Part shown: positions 18,967 to 27,850 of the stretch, piece by piece
Layout of the letters: every line of letters starts with the position of its first letter
Position numbering within the stretch: the first letter of the stretch is position 1
Source: Phycisphaerales bacterium
GTDB lineage: Bacteria; Planctomycetota; Phycisphaerae; UBA1845; Fen-1342
Length of the DNA stretch: 62,125 nucleotides
NCBI GenBank assembly: GCA_020427345.1
Contig: JAGQOO010000002.1
Coordinates: 1-62,125, forward strand
Reading direction: 5' to 3'
Notes under the pieces: generated by a model
What the model was told of the DNA's origin: nothing
Seen by the model: only the letters and a program-made list of their open reading frames with translations
Database searches by the model: none
Position numbers and translations under genes: made by a program

Positions 18967-21348
18967 ATGGAACAACCCGCCGCCCAAAATCACCCGGCTC
19001 GCCCCGAACTGTCGCCAATGGCGATCCTGATCGGCGTCATCATCGGCGTGCTCTTTGGCGCGGCGAACATCTACATTGGCCTGAAAGTCGGCATGACGGT
19101 GAGCGCCTCGATCCCCGCAGCCGTGATCGCAATGGCGGTGATCTCCGGCATCTTGAAGAAGAGCTCGATTCTCGAGAGCAACATGGCGCAAACCATCGGC
19201 TCGGTGGGAGAAAGCCTCGCCGCAGGAATGCTGTTCACGATCCCCGCGCTGTTTATCTTTGCCTACAAGGATAAGAACCCGGATCTGGCTCCGAGCTTCT
19301 GGGAGATGACGATCTGGGGGACGCTCGGCGGCTTGCTCGGCGTGCTGTTCATGATTCCGCTTCGTCGCATGCTGATCGTACGCGAACACGGGACCTTGCC
19401 ATATCCTGAAGGCACGGCCTGTGCCGAGGTCCTCCGCTCAGGCGAACGCGGCGGCGCGGCGGCTTCGACTGTGTTCCAGGGCGTTGGCCTCGGAGGATTC
19501 TATGAACTGCTCCGGCAACTCGGCTTCTGGCCTGAGACCGCCAAACTAGCCATTCCAATGCTGCGGACAGAGGCCACTCTCGCGGCCGAGCCCTCACTCC
19601 TTGGCGTCGGGTACATACTGGGCATTCGCGTGGCGGGCTTCATGCTCGCCGGCGCCGTGCTGGGCTGGTTTATCCTCATTCCGACGTTTTCTTACTTCGG
19701 CGCCACGGCCGACGTCACGATTTCGCCGTCGGAAGCTCCGCTCAACCAGATGTCGCCCGGCGCGATGTGGGACAAGTATCTCCGTTACGTCGGCGCCGGA
19801 GCTGTCGTGCTGGGGGGGATACTATCGCTGATCCGCAGCCTGAAGACGATCGGCGCCTCCGTGTTTCACATGTTCGGCGGCAAGCGCTCCGCCGACCGCA
19901 CCGATCGCGACATCCCACTGCCTATCCTGTTGCTCCTGCTGATCGGCCTTGGCGCGGCCCTGTGGCTGCTTCCGGACGCCGGATTGCTCCACCATGTATT
20001 CAAGAGCATTCCGCTAATCGCGTGCGTCATCGGATTTGGCTTCTTTTTCGTGACCGTCTCGTCGCGTCTCGTCGGCGTCGTCGGGAGTTCATCGAACCCT
20101 GCCTCCGGCATGACGATCGCAACGATCCTCGGCACGTCGTTGATTCTGGTGTACGCCGTCAACCTGAATCTGCCGCCCGACCAAATGAAGTTCGCAATCA
20201 TCTCGGTCGGCGCGCTTGTGTGCATGGCGATCTGCCTCGCCGGTGACTGCTCACAGGATCTCAAGACCGGATTCCTCGTCGGCGCGACGCCATGGAAACA
20301 ACAGGTCGGCGAAATCCTCGGTGTGGTGACCGCGGTAGCCGCCCTGGCCGGTGTGATCGCCCTTGTCAATCATAACTTCGGCTTTGTTAAGGACGCGACC
20401 CATCCGGCGGCGTTTCTCGCGCCGCAGGCCAACCTCATGCAACTGCTTGTTAAGGGGGTTGTCGAAACCGATCTGCCGTGGACGCTGATCCTCATCGGCG
20501 TCGCGTGCGCCCTGATCGTCGAGCTCCTCGGAATACCCTCATTGCCGTTCTCGGTTGGTCTGTATCTGCCGTTATCGCTCTCGACGCCGATAATGGCCGG
20601 TGCGCTGATCCGCTGGCTGGTCGAGCGCGCACGCGGGCCGGCCCCGGAGGGCAGTGACCGCGGAATCCTGGGCGCATCGGGCCTCGTCGCCGGTCAGGGC
20701 TTGATGGGAGTCGCCGTGATCGCCGTTGCGGCACTTATCGCGTGGCGGTGGCCCACCGCCCGTTTTCAGCCGCCAGAGCGTCCACAACGCACCGCAGCCG
20801 CCGCCGAGGAGCCGTCCGCGGCCACCGCTGCCCTGATCACGCCTTTCGGGCTGACCGGAGGCGGGGTCAGTGTCCAATCCGATCCGAACGACGAGCCACC
20901 AACACCTCCGGCGGGCAAACCCGAGCCGGACCCGAATGCTAACGAACCGGCGCCTGTCGCGCCCGCGGTCACGCAACCCCCGACGGCGACTTCGCCGCAG
21001 CCCGCGGCCGAGGAGCCGCCAACCGCAGAGTTGGCGAAGCCCCTGCCGGAGGCGACCGAGCCTGAACACGGGCAATCGGAGCCCGTCCTGGCGACTGAGT
21101 CAGCGCCAAACCCCGAGGCCACAAAACCGGCCCGAATTGCCGACGAAAAGGGCGATCTCGTCATGCCGCATCACCTGCAACCGTGGATGTCGAAAGAGTT
21201 CGGCTTCCCGGTTGACTATGGGCTCCCCCAACAGCGCGTCGGCGCGTGGATAATCGACTGGTACATGCTGCTGCCGCTGGCGCCGTTCGGCGTGCTTGGC
21301 ATTTGGCTGGCCATCGTGGCGATGAAGCGCGAGCCCGAAGCGCCCTGA
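18967..21348 (+). CDS. OPT-family oligopeptide transporter
   Basis: 793-residue inner-membrane protein. The N-terminal part has the OPT-family hallmarks: GAANIYIGLKVGMTVSASIP near residues 30-50, many hydrophobic helices, an EGTACAEVLRSGE motif near residue 150 and SSNPASGMT near residue 380. The start at 18967 has GGAG 8 bases upstream; a TTG further up lacks one. Proton-coupled uptake of peptides, or metal chelates as in some family members, is the expected role. Unusually, about 135 residues (roughly 599-735) between the last core helix and a final helix form a Pro/Ala/Glu-rich linker, after which WIIDWYMLLPLAPFGVLG looks like one more membrane segment. Confidence 0.88.
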   Translation: MEQPAAQNHPARPELSPMAILIGVIIGVLFGAANIYIGLKVGMTVSASIPAAVIAMAVISGILKKSSILESNMAQTIGSVGESLAAGMLFTIPALFIFAYKDKNPDLAPSFWEMTIWGTLGGLLGVLFMIPLRRMLIVREHGTLPYPEGTACAEVLRSGERGGAAASTVFQGVGLGGFYELLRQLGFWPETAKLAIPMLRTEATLAAEPSLLGVGYILGIRVAGFMLAGAVLGWFILIPTFSYFGATADVTISPSEAPLNQMSPGAMWDKYLRYVGAGAVVLGGILSLIRSLKTIGASVFHMFGGKRSADRTDRDIPLPILLLLLIGLGAALWLLPDAGLLHHVFKSIPLIACVIGFGFFFVTVSSRLVGVVGSSSNPASGMTIATILGTSLILVYAVNLNLPPDQMKFAIISVGALVCMAICLAGDCSQDLKTGFLVGATPWKQQVGEILGVVTAVAALAGVIALVNHNFGFVKDATHPAAFLAPQANLMQLLVKGVVETDLPWTLILIGVACALIVELLGIPSLPFSVGLYLPLSLSTPIMAGALIRWLVERARGPAPEGSDRGILGASGLVAGQGLMGVAVIAVAALIAWRWPTARFQPPERPQRTAAAAEEPSAATAALITPFGLTGGGVSVQSDPNDEPPTPPAGKPEPDPNANEPAPVAPAVTQPPTATSPQPAAEEPPTAELAKPLPEATEPEHGQSEPVLATESAPNPEATKPARIADEKGDLVMPHHLQPWMSKEFGFPVDYGLPQQRVGAWIIDWYMLLPLAPFGVLGIWLAIVAMKREPEAP

Positions 21349-21512
21349 CGCCGGAAGAGGCCCTTCGCGCAGAAACCGCGCGGCGGCCGTGATGTCGAAT
21401 TACCACAGACGCCGCGAGAGGATTCTGGCGGGTCGAAATGGCGCGCCTCTCCGAATACATATGCAATGGGGGGAGCTGCGCTCCCGACATCGCGACCTCT
21501 TCGGAGAACAAC

Positions 21513-22856
21513 ATGCGGTCCGCGCAATCCGCTTCCACGATCCGTGTCACGAACCTGACCCTCCTCGCGGTCATTCCGGTCGGCGCGATCATCGCGCTTG
21601 GCATCGGCGGTTGCCCGACGCTGCCCACCGACTCATCAAACGCGGGTGTCAGCATGAAGCTGATCGCGAGCGGATTTACATCGCCGGTGGCGCTGGTCGC
21701 CCCGGATGACGGCACAAGTCGGCTCTTCGTCGCGGACCTGATCGGCCTCTTGCGCGTCATCGACGGCAAAGGCGACCTGCTGCCCGATCCGCTGCTCGAC
21801 GTGCGCGATGAGATGATCGACATCTCGCCAAATTACGATGAGCGCGGCCTGCTCGGCATCGCGCTGCATCCCGACTTCGCCGACAACGGTCGCTTCTTCG
21901 TTTACATGAGCGTCCCGAAAGGTCCCGACACGCCGAGTGATTTCGACTCCGACACGGTTCTGCTCGAATACACGATCGACGAAAACGAAGCGGATATCGC
22001 CGACCCCACCTCGCGCCGCGAGATCCTTCGCATCGGCCAGCCGCAATTCAATCACAACGGCGGCCAACTCGCGTTCGGCGCTGACGGGTATCTCTACCTC
22101 GGCGTTGGCGACGGCGGCAACGCGAACGATGAAGGTGTCGGCCACACGCCGGACATCGGCAACGGTCAGGACAAAACCACGCTGCGCGGCAAGCTGCTGC
22201 GGATCGACGTCGACGGCAAAGAGCCATACGACATTCCCGCTGACAATCCGTTCGTGGACGACCCGAACGCGCGCGGCGAGATCTTCGCGCTCGGCCTGCG
22301 CAATCCGTGGCGGTTCTCGTTCGATCGCAATGGCGCCAATGAGCGCTTGTTCGTCGCCGACGTCGGCCAGAATCAGTTCGAAGAACTCGACATTGTGGAG
22401 AACGGCGACAACCTCGGCTGGCCGATCCGCGAAGCCTCCGCGTGCTTCAGCATGGCGGCGCCCGACAATAGCCCCGCGAGTTGCGCCGAAAAGGACGCCG
22501 ACGGCGCGACGCTGGTTGGCCCGGTCCTCGAATACGGCCACGACACCGGCATCTCCATCACCGGCGGGTTCGTCTATCGCGGCATCGGCGTCCCGTCGCT
22601 CGCCAAAAAGTACGTATTCGGCGACTTCAGCGGAAGCTTTTCGACGCCGTCCGGCCGCCTGTTTACGGCGACCGAAACGAGTGGCGTTTGGACGATGGAG
22701 CCGCTGGCGCTGACGACCGCGCCGGACGGAAAACTCGAACGCTTCGTCCTCAGCTTCGGCGTCGACGCGGACGGCGAGATCTACGTCCTAACGACCGCGA
22801 ATGTCGGCCCAAATGGCGAAACCGGGCAGGTGCACCAACTCGTGACCGCGGAGTAA
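21513..22856 (+). CDS. PQQ-dependent sugar dehydrogenase-like beta-propeller lipoprotein
   Basis: 447 residues of the glucose/sorbosone dehydrogenase fold. After a hydrophobic N-terminus with a possible lipobox (ALGIGGC) come family motifs: DERGLLGIALHPDFADNG, FNHNGGQLAFGADGYLYLGV, GKLLRIDVDG, ALGLRNPWRFSFDR, VADVGQNQFEE and GFVYRG. Family members oxidise sugars in the periplasm using PQQ and Ca, but many homologues are uncharacterised and act only as secreted propellers. The start at 21513 has GGAG 8 bases before it; an in-frame start at 21438 has none. A second copy with a dockerin-like tail lies at 44123-45526. The gene converges on aat. PQQ binding was not verified residue by residue. Confidence 0.85.
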   Translation: MRSAQSASTIRVTNLTLLAVIPVGAIIALGIGGCPTLPTDSSNAGVSMKLIASGFTSPVALVAPDDGTSRLFVADLIGLLRVIDGKGDLLPDPLLDVRDEMIDISPNYDERGLLGIALHPDFADNGRFFVYMSVPKGPDTPSDFDSDTVLLEYTIDENEADIADPTSRREILRIGQPQFNHNGGQLAFGADGYLYLGVGDGGNANDEGVGHTPDIGNGQDKTTLRGKLLRIDVDGKEPYDIPADNPFVDDPNARGEIFALGLRNPWRFSFDRNGANERLFVADVGQNQFEELDIVENGDNLGWPIREASACFSMAAPDNSPASCAEKDADGATLVGPVLEYGHDTGISITGGFVYRGIGVPSLAKKYVFGDFSGSFSTPSGRLFTATETSGVWTMEPLALTTAPDGKLERFVLSFGVDADGEIYVLTTANVGPNGETGQVHQLVTAE

Positions 22857-22898
22857 CCGGCAGCGACGCCCCCTCAGACACGTGGCCGCACGCTCAGC

Positions 22899-23486
22899 TT
22901 AGGCAAACCGGCATTCCAGTCGTAACGCCTCGCGCAGCCGTGCCAAATACTCGTCCCGCGAAATCTCGCTGGCGCCCATGCGCGTCAGGTGGGGCGTTGT
23001 CCATTGCGAATCAAGCAACGTGTAGCCGCGCTCGCGCAATCGCTCGATAAGCGCGACTAGCGCGACCTTTGAGGCGTCCGTCGCGCGATGAAACATCGAC
23101 TCGCCAAAGAAAGCCCCGCCGATCGCAACGCCGTACAACCCGCCAACCAGCTCGTCATCCCGCCAGGCCTCAACGGAATGCGCGAACCCCGCCTCGTGGA
23201 GCCGCGAATACACGTCGACGATCTGATCGGATATCCATGTGCCTTCCGGCCGAACAGCGCATGTCGCGATCACGTCTCTGAAAACCGTATCGATGCGAAT
23301 ATCAAACTCGTTCCGCCGGATGCGCTGCCGCAACGACTTCGACACACGCAGGTCGTCGAACTCGATCACGCAGCGCGGATCCGGACTGAACCACAGGATG
23401 TTCCCCTCGCCGTCATCCATTGGAAACACGCCGACCTGATAGCCGTACAACACGAGTTCGGGCGAAAATGGCGGATCGGCCGACAT
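22899..23486 (-). CDS. aat: Leucyl/phenylalanyl-tRNA--protein transferase
   Basis: Adds Leu or Phe to N-terminal Arg/Lys of proteins for the bacterial N-end rule. About 195 residues, with YGYQVGVFPM near the N-terminus, WFSPDPRCVIEF, EGTWIS, HSVEAWRDDELVGGLYGVAIGGAFFGESMF and LLDSQWTTPHL, all standard for the family. The start is uncertain: ATG at 23495 or at 23486. I prefer 23486, because a TATTAT box lies 7 bases before it and overlaps the 23495 ATG; neither has an SD. It is divergent from the DUF1643 gene across a short gap and converges on the propeller lipoprotein. The clpS/clpA partners are not in the window. Confidence 0.94.
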   Translation of the reverse strand: MSADPPFSPELVLYGYQVGVFPMDDGEGNILWFSPDPRCVIEFDDLRVSKSLRQRIRRNEFDIRIDTVFRDVIATCAVRPEGTWISDQIVDVYSRLHEAGFAHSVEAWRDDELVGGLYGVAIGGAFFGESMFHRATDASKVALVALIERLRERGYTLLDSQWTTPHLTRMGASEISRDEYLARLREALRLECRFA

Positions 23487-23493
23487 GCGGGGC

Positions 23494-23499
23494 ATAATA
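23494..23499 (-). promoter_or_regulatory. -10 box of aat, leaderless arrangement
   Basis: TATTAT on the minus strand is followed by 7 bases and then ATG at 23486. The spacing matches that seen before the recombinase, ruvB and parvulin genes. A clear -35 box is not visible. Confidence 0.4.
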
Positions 23500-23543
23500 G
23501 CCGGGGACTTGAGCGTCGCCGCCGGACCCGCAAGAATCGCGGC

Positions 23544-24062
23544 ATGCCCCAGCCGCCACAACATGATCCACAGACTGTCGATCGTCTCGTCAGTGGCGCG
23601 ACTTTCTCGCGCTGCCGGCGATACCGTTACGCGCTGTGGCGAGTCTGGGACAATGGCCCGCTGGCGCTGTTCATCGGGCTGAACCCCTCAACAGCGGATG
23701 CCGAGCGAAATGACCCGACCGTTCGGCGCTGCATCGGCTTCGCGCGCGACTGGGGCTATGCGGGACTCTTGGTGGCCAACATCTTCGCATTTCGCTCGAC
23801 CGATCCGAAGGGCCTGACGGAAACCGCCAATCCGGTCGGCCCGCGCAACAACCACTGGATCGTGCGCCTGCACCAGCGCGCGGACATCACCATCGCGGCG
23901 TGGGGCGTCGGCGGCGCGCTGCACAACCGCGGCCGAGCCGTGCTCTCGCGCCTGACCGATCCGCACTGTCTGGGCGAAACAAAAGCGGGCGCCCCAAGGC
24001 ACCCGCTGTATGTGTCATCCAAAACCCGACCGCGGTTGTTTCAGCCTGGCTCGATCGCCTAA
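23544..24062 (+). CDS. DUF1643 domain protein
   Basis: 172 residues, mostly one DUF1643 domain: RYRYALWRVWDNGPLALFIG, LNPSTADAERNDPTVRRCIG, GLLVANIFAFRSTDP and ITIAAWGVGG are characteristic conserved blocks. The function is unknown; members are small soluble proteins sometimes found near mobile or nucleotide-related genes. The start at 23544 is the first ATG compatible with the divergent aat promoter; no SD is obvious. Its stop overlaps the stop of the convergent TlpA-like gene by 4 bases (24059-24062), so there is no room for separate terminators. Confidence 0.8.
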   Translation: MPQPPQHDPQTVDRLVSGATFSRCRRYRYALWRVWDNGPLALFIGLNPSTADAERNDPTVRRCIGFARDWGYAGLLVANIFAFRSTDPKGLTETANPVGPRNNHWIVRLHQRADITIAAWGVGGALHNRGRAVLSRLTDPHCLGETKAGAPRHPLYVSSKTRPRLFQPGSIA

Positions 24063-24823
24063 GCCGGCAGGATCAGCAGCTTGTCGCGCGCCGTGATCGC
24101 CGGCGCGGTCTTCGGGAACGTCTCGACAACGAGTTCATAGTAGTGGCGAGCGCGGCGATAACTGAAGTCGTTCGCGAGGCCGTCAGCAATCTTCAGCCAA
24201 CGCTCGGCCAGCGCCTGCTCCTCGCCGGTCAACGTCCGCATCGCGGTATCGCCGACGACAGCGTCTTTGCCCTTGTCCTTCTCTTTGTCCTTGTCGCCGT
24301 CCTTCTTTTCTTCGTCCGGCTTTTTCTCAATCGCCTGCTTGATGGCGTCATCGAGGTTACGTCCGCGGGCCCGCGCGGCCACGATCACGCCGTCACGACC
24401 AATCACGAACATCGCCGGAATGCCGCCGATGCCGTGCTTGCGGACGAGTTCAGTCTCCCAGCCTTTGCCGTCGCATGAGTGCTTCCACGTCATCTCGTTC
24501 TGTTCGACGAACTTCTTGCACTTGGCAACCGACTGATCGAGCGAGATGCTGACGATCTCAAGGCCCTTCTCGTGGTATTCCTTGTACAGTTTGACCAGGT
24601 GTGGCACTTCCGCCACGCACGGCCGGCACCATGTCGCCCAGAAATCGACAACCACGACCTTGCCGCGGAAGTCCTTGAGCTCAAACTCCTTGTTGTCCTC
24701 CGTCAGCGACTTGACCTTGAAGTTCGGGAACTCGGCGCCGACCTTTGGTAGCGCGGCTTGCGCCAGCAGCATCTGCCCAGCAGCAAGCCCGAATATTCCA
24801 AGCAGTAACGCCTTGCGCATCAT
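24059..24823 (-). CDS. TlpA/ResA-like secreted thioredoxin
   Basis: 254 residues. A signal peptide (MMRKALLLGIFGLAAGQMLL) precedes a TlpA-type thioredoxin fold with the active site WCRPC (Cys66, Cys69) and the cis-Pro in GGIPAMFVI. It probably reduces or rearranges disulfides outside the cytosol, which would suit the many Cys-rich exported proteins in this window. After the fold comes a highly charged Lys/Asp/Glu linker (about residues 168-190) and a short helical C-terminal part (ARHYYELVVETFPKTAPA) that looks like a tetratricopeptide-type helix pair. The ribosome site is AAGGGGCGATA. It lies downstream of the rpsL-rpsG terminator and is therefore probably transcribed separately. Confidence 0.85.
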   Translation of the reverse strand: MMRKALLLGIFGLAAGQMLLAQAALPKVGAEFPNFKVKSLTEDNKEFELKDFRGKVVVVDFWATWCRPCVAEVPHLVKLYKEYHEKGLEIVSISLDQSVAKCKKFVEQNEMTWKHSCDGKGWETELVRKHGIGGIPAMFVIGRDGVIVAARARGRNLDDAIKQAIEKKPDEEKKDGDKDKEKDKGKDAVVGDTAMRTLTGEEQALAERWLKIADGLANDFSYRRARHYYELVVETFPKTAPAITARDKLLILPA

Positions 24824-24892
24824 TATCGCCCCTTGTGCCTAACAAGCAGTTGATCTTGTGAGTATACACATGCGCCGGCCCGCCCCAATTCC

Positions 24893-24926
24893 AAAAAAAA
24901 AAAGCCCGCAACGGAAGGTCGCGGGC
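24893..24926 (-). terminator. Intrinsic terminator of the rpsL-rpsG operon
   Basis: A GC-rich stem (GCCCGC / GCGGGC plus flanking pairs) is followed on the minus strand by a run of about 11 T. It starts 30 bases after the rpsG stop. It is one of the strongest terminators in the window. Confidence 0.92.
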
Positions 24927-24955
24927 AGAATGCTGATTTTGAACTCGGAAATCGC

Positions 24956-25441
24956 CTAGCGGGCGCCCCAGGCGAAGTGCGCGAACGCCTTATTGGCATC
25001 GGCCATGCGGTGCACCATTTCGCGCTGATTCATGGCGTCGCCTTCGCCGCGATAGGCCGCCATCAACTCGTCGGCCAGACGATGGGCCGCCGGGCGACCA
25101 CCCTTGCCGCGAACCGCACCGATAATCCAGCGCAGGGCCAGCGACTGCTGGCGACGCGACTTCACCGGCATCGGCACCTGGTAGTTGGCGCCGCCGACAC
25201 GCCGCGAACGCACCTCGACGGCGGGTTTCACGTTGTTGACGGCTTTCTCGAACACCTCGATCGGGGGAGCGTCCTTGATCTTCTCGGCGATGCGCTCAAG
25301 GGCTTCGTAGAACATGCATTGCGCAACGCTCTTCTTGCCGTCCCACATGATGTAGTTGATGAACTTGGCCGCCAGCTTGCTGTTGAAGCGCGGGTCCGGC
25401 ACAAGCTGCTCTCTCGAATGCGTGTACTTCTTACGAGGCAT
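24956..25441 (-). CDS. rpsG: 30S ribosomal protein S7
   Basis: 161 residues, normal for S7. It begins [19 protein letters not shown] and carries the expected [28 protein letters not shown] and [12 protein letters not shown] blocks. S7 starts assembly of the 30S head by binding the 16S 3' domain. It is the second gene after rpsL with an 87-base gap that contains a small palindromic repeat. The usual next genes, fusA and tuf, are missing; instead a terminator and a thioredoxin gene follow. Confidence 0.97.
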   Translation of the reverse strand: MPRKKYTHSREQLVPDPRFNSKLAAKFINYIMWDGKKSVAQCMFYEALERIAEKIKDAPPIEVFEKAVNNVKPAVEVRSRRVGGANYQVPMPVKSRRQQSLALRWIIGAVRGKGGRPAAHRLADELMAAYRGEGDAMNQREMVHRMADANKAFAHFAWGAR

Positions 25442-25482
25442 CGGTTCTTCCGTGTGTCCCTAGAGGGTAACGCGGGCGGCCT

Positions 25483-25510
25483 GATGGTGGCACGGGCGTC
25501 CCGCCCGTCC
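25483..25510. repeat. Palindromic repeat element in the rpsL-rpsG gap
   Basis: A 7-bp stem (acgggcg 25492-25498 with cgcccgt 25502-25508) and a 3-base loop lie in a GTGGCACGGGCGTCCCGC-type block. Similar sequences occur as dispersed intergenic hairpin repeats in many GC-rich genomes. Here it interrupts a ribosomal protein operon. Confidence 0.5.
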
Positions 25511-25529
25511 GTCCGCGCTTGCTTCCCTG

Positions 25530-25919
25530 TTACTTCTTACGCTTCACGCCGTACTTGCTGCGCCCGCGATTACGCGCCTTGCCTTCCTTGTCGTTCTTCA
25601 CGCCCTGGCAGTCGAGCTTGCCGCGGACGATGTGGTAACGAACGCCCGGAAGGTCGCGGACACGACCGCCGCGCACCAGCACGATCGAGTGTTCCTGCAG
25701 GTTGTGATCCACGCCGCCGATATAGGCCGTCACTTCGCGGCCGTTGGTCAGGCGAACGCGGGCCACCTTCCGCAGCGCGGAGTTCGGCTTCTTCGGCGTC
25801 TGCGTCTTGACCAGCAGGCACACGCCGCGACGCTGCGGGCATTCCTCGAGGTCGCGCACCTTCGACTTCGCCGGGATGAACCGACGGGGTTTGCGCACCA
25901 ATTGATTGAACGTAGGCAT
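25530..25919 (-). CDS. rpsL: 30S ribosomal protein S12
   Basis: 129 residues with the start at 25919, giving the classical [13 protein letters not shown]-terminus. [12 protein letters not shown]-type ([19 protein letters not shown]) and [17 protein letters not shown] blocks are intact; the Lys positions linked to streptomycin resistance (in PKKPNS and near GVRYH) look wild-type, though I did not align them exactly. S12 sits at the decoding centre. It heads a two-gene unit with rpsG and has a good promoter upstream. A GCGGAAG ribosome site precedes the ATG. Confidence 0.97.
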   Translation of the reverse strand: MPTFNQLVRKPRRFIPAKSKVRDLEECPQRRGVCLLVKTQTPKKPNSALRKVARVRLTNGREVTAYIGGVDHNLQEHSIVLVRGGRVRDLPGVRYHIVRGKLDCQGVKNDKEGKARNRGRSKYGVKRKK

Positions 25920-25981
25920 AAACTTCCGCTTTGAGTCGGCAAACGGTCCCAAACCGCCGGAGCCCCGGCGACGAACCGGGC

Positions 25982-26009
25982 AGTATACCGCGCCTCCCGG
26001 AGCCGCCAA
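25982..26009 (-). promoter_or_regulatory. Promoter of rpsL
   Basis: On the minus strand TTGGCG (26009-26004), a 16-base spacer and TATACT (25987-25982) form a good sigma-70 promoter. It would give a leader of about 55-60 bases before the rpsL ATG. Confidence 0.65.
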
Positions 26010-26039
26010 GGGGGCGGGGGCGGGAATTTCTGAGGGCCC

Positions 26040-26135
26040 GTCGGCCGTCATTCCCGCGCACGACTGGACTCCAGCTAGGTCCGGGGCCGCCCAATCCCAT
26101 CGTCATCCCCGCGCAAAGCGGGAATCCAGGTCCCC
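26040..26135. repeat. Dispersed CGTCATTCCCGCG-type repeats, two partial copies
   Basis: Two diverged copies of the same motif (cgtcattcccgcgcac near 26047 and cgtcatccccgcgcaaagc near 26100) each contain a short inverted repeat around a ccccgc/gcggg stem. Related pieces occur at 27749-27850. The 303-base gap between DUF4139 and rpsL contains these repeats and the rpsL promoter, and nothing else recognised. Confidence 0.5.
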
Positions 26136-26222
26136 GCCGCCTAACCCGTAACTCACCCTAATAGTCATCCGAAACCCCGAACTCATACCAGTCGCCAAAT
26201 ACCCACGTGAGGCGGCCATTTG

Positions 26223-27710
26223 CTACCACGAATAGTGCACCTTGTACGTCACCTTCTTCTCGCCGTCCGCCGGCACATTCACGCGGAATTCGATCGTCCG
26301 CGCGTCTGTCTTTGAATACTCGTCCGAGTGTTTCTGAATCTCCCAGTTCACCCAGCGATACAGGTGTTCGACAATCCGCACTTCGACGGCGGTTTCCTTG
26401 TGATTCCGCACGACGATTTCGAACGACTCGTCCAGCCAGTCGCGCTCCTGATCCACCTTGTAGTCCGTCTGTGTCCGCTCCCCCACAATGTCGAACGCGT
26501 TGCCGGTATACACGCGAATCCGCTCATCCTTCGGCGTGTGGTCAATCTTGTTCTCGCCGACAAACTCGAGCTGCGCGTCATCCGCGTCGCGTTGATAGAA
26601 CCGCATCCGTCCCGCCGGCAGCGGAATGCCGAGATGGTTCTTGTCGCTGTTCTGAAACTCGCGCATCACCCACACTTTGGTGTTGGAATCCGTGCCGTAT
26701 TGCTGGTTGTAGCGCGTGTCGCCCTGATATTGATTCTTGAAGCCGTCATACACGTAGATGCGATCCGCCTTCACGCCCGATGCGCGGATGAACTCGACCT
26801 GTTTGGTCTCGCTGTCGCGCAGCGTCGTCGCATTTGAGAGCGTGTATAGGTGGTATTCGTCGAACGTCTTTTCCGTCACCGGCCCGGCGGCCCTATCCGC
26901 CATTTCGTACATGCGGTATCCCCCGCCGGCGCCACCAACCATCTGCTCCTGAATCCGACTCACATCGCCCGCCATCAGCTTGATCCGCGCGTCCTGAAAC
27001 GTCCGCCCGGTCTGGTTGTCGATCGTCACCCAACCCGTAATGTCGATCGTTGACGCGTCCTCGGCTCCGGTGATGTTGTAATCCGCCTCCCAACTCATCC
27101 CGCCGGTGATGTACGCCAGTTCCGCGTCGAGCGGCCCGGCCGTGTCCGTCGCGAGTTTCCACGACAGCGTCGGCTTGAGAATCGTGTCGTCCCCCAGCGC
27201 CGGGAACAGCGGCGTCCCCGGCAACCCAAATCGCAATTTGCCGTCAATCTCAATGATCGGCGTGTTGCCGCCGGAATTCATCATCGCCGCCTGGGCCTGG
27301 TAGTAGTTCTGCCCGTATCGGCTCCACGCGTTCTGATGCGGCACATAGCCGCTGCGTACGATGCGGCCGCGGACGGTTTCGGGGTCGCCATTTGCGCGGG
27401 GGACGAGAAAGTCGATCGTCTGCCCTTCGAACAGCGCGAGCAGGCGTTCCTGCGACGCCGGGTCATTGCGGTAGTTCTGTTCGAGAATTTGCAGGTTACG
27501 CCGGCCGGAGTGGTCGCGCAGAATCACGGAATCCGCCTCGACATGCGCGGTCGCGTTGGCGAACGACACGTCGTTGACGCCGGATGTCAGGTCCATCGAA
27601 ACAACTTCGCGGACCACGCCGAAATCCTGGTTGTAGACAGTGATCGCCGGCGAGCCGGCATAACCTACGGCCGAAGAAAATATGGCGAGGACAATTCCGC
27701 TTCGCATCAT
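26223..27710 (-). CDS. DUF4139 domain protein, exported
   Basis: 495 residues beginning with a signal-like N-terminus (MMRSGIVLAIFSSAVGYAG). The conserved DUF4139 pattern runs through the whole protein: ITVYNQDFGVVRE at the start, ADSVILRD, FDIVGERTQTDYKV and a C-terminal beta-rich part ending in TYKVHYSW. No enzymatic motif is visible and the family has no firm function; it is common as a secreted beta-sandwich protein. The ribosome site AGGAG lies 7 bases upstream of the ATG at 27710. It is transcribed away from rpsL in the same direction, with a 512-base spacing from the S12 stop that contains repeats and the rpsL control region on the far side. Confidence 0.82.
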   Translation of the reverse strand: MMRSGIVLAIFSSAVGYAGSPAITVYNQDFGVVREVVSMDLTSGVNDVSFANATAHVEADSVILRDHSGRRNLQILEQNYRNDPASQERLLALFEGQTIDFLVPRANGDPETVRGRIVRSGYVPHQNAWSRYGQNYYQAQAAMMNSGGNTPIIEIDGKLRFGLPGTPLFPALGDDTILKPTLSWKLATDTAGPLDAELAYITGGMSWEADYNITGAEDASTIDITGWVTIDNQTGRTFQDARIKLMAGDVSRIQEQMVGGAGGGYRMYEMADRAAGPVTEKTFDEYHLYTLSNATTLRDSETKQVEFIRASGVKADRIYVYDGFKNQYQGDTRYNQQYGTDSNTKVWVMREFQNSDKNHLGIPLPAGRMRFYQRDADDAQLEFVGENKIDHTPKDERIRVYTGNAFDIVGERTQTDYKVDQERDWLDESFEIVVRNHKETAVEVRIVEHLYRWVNWEIQKHSDEYSKTDARTIEFRVNVPADGEKKVTYKVHYSW

Positions 27711-27744
27711 GTTTCACTCCTGATTGGGCGCCCCGGTTCCACTT

Positions 27745-27850
27745 TTCCGACACCCCCGCGCAAGCGGGGGCCCAGTCCTTTCCTCACGCCGACGCGCAAA
27801 GCGCTGGATTCCCCCTTTTCGCGGGAATTGACGGGCGCGCCCGCAATCCC
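27745..27850. repeat. Cluster of short palindromic repeats
   Basis: A perfect cccccgc-gcaa-gcggggg hairpin lies near 27752-27770, followed by ggattccccc and cgcgggaattg pieces that resemble the repeats near 26040-26135 in inverted order. They are short, imperfect and unspaced, so not a CRISPR array. Confidence 0.45.

Noticed and set aside
26040-27850. Repeats considered as a CRISPR array
   Set aside because: The units are imperfect, few, unevenly spaced and self-complementary, with no spacer pattern or cas genes.
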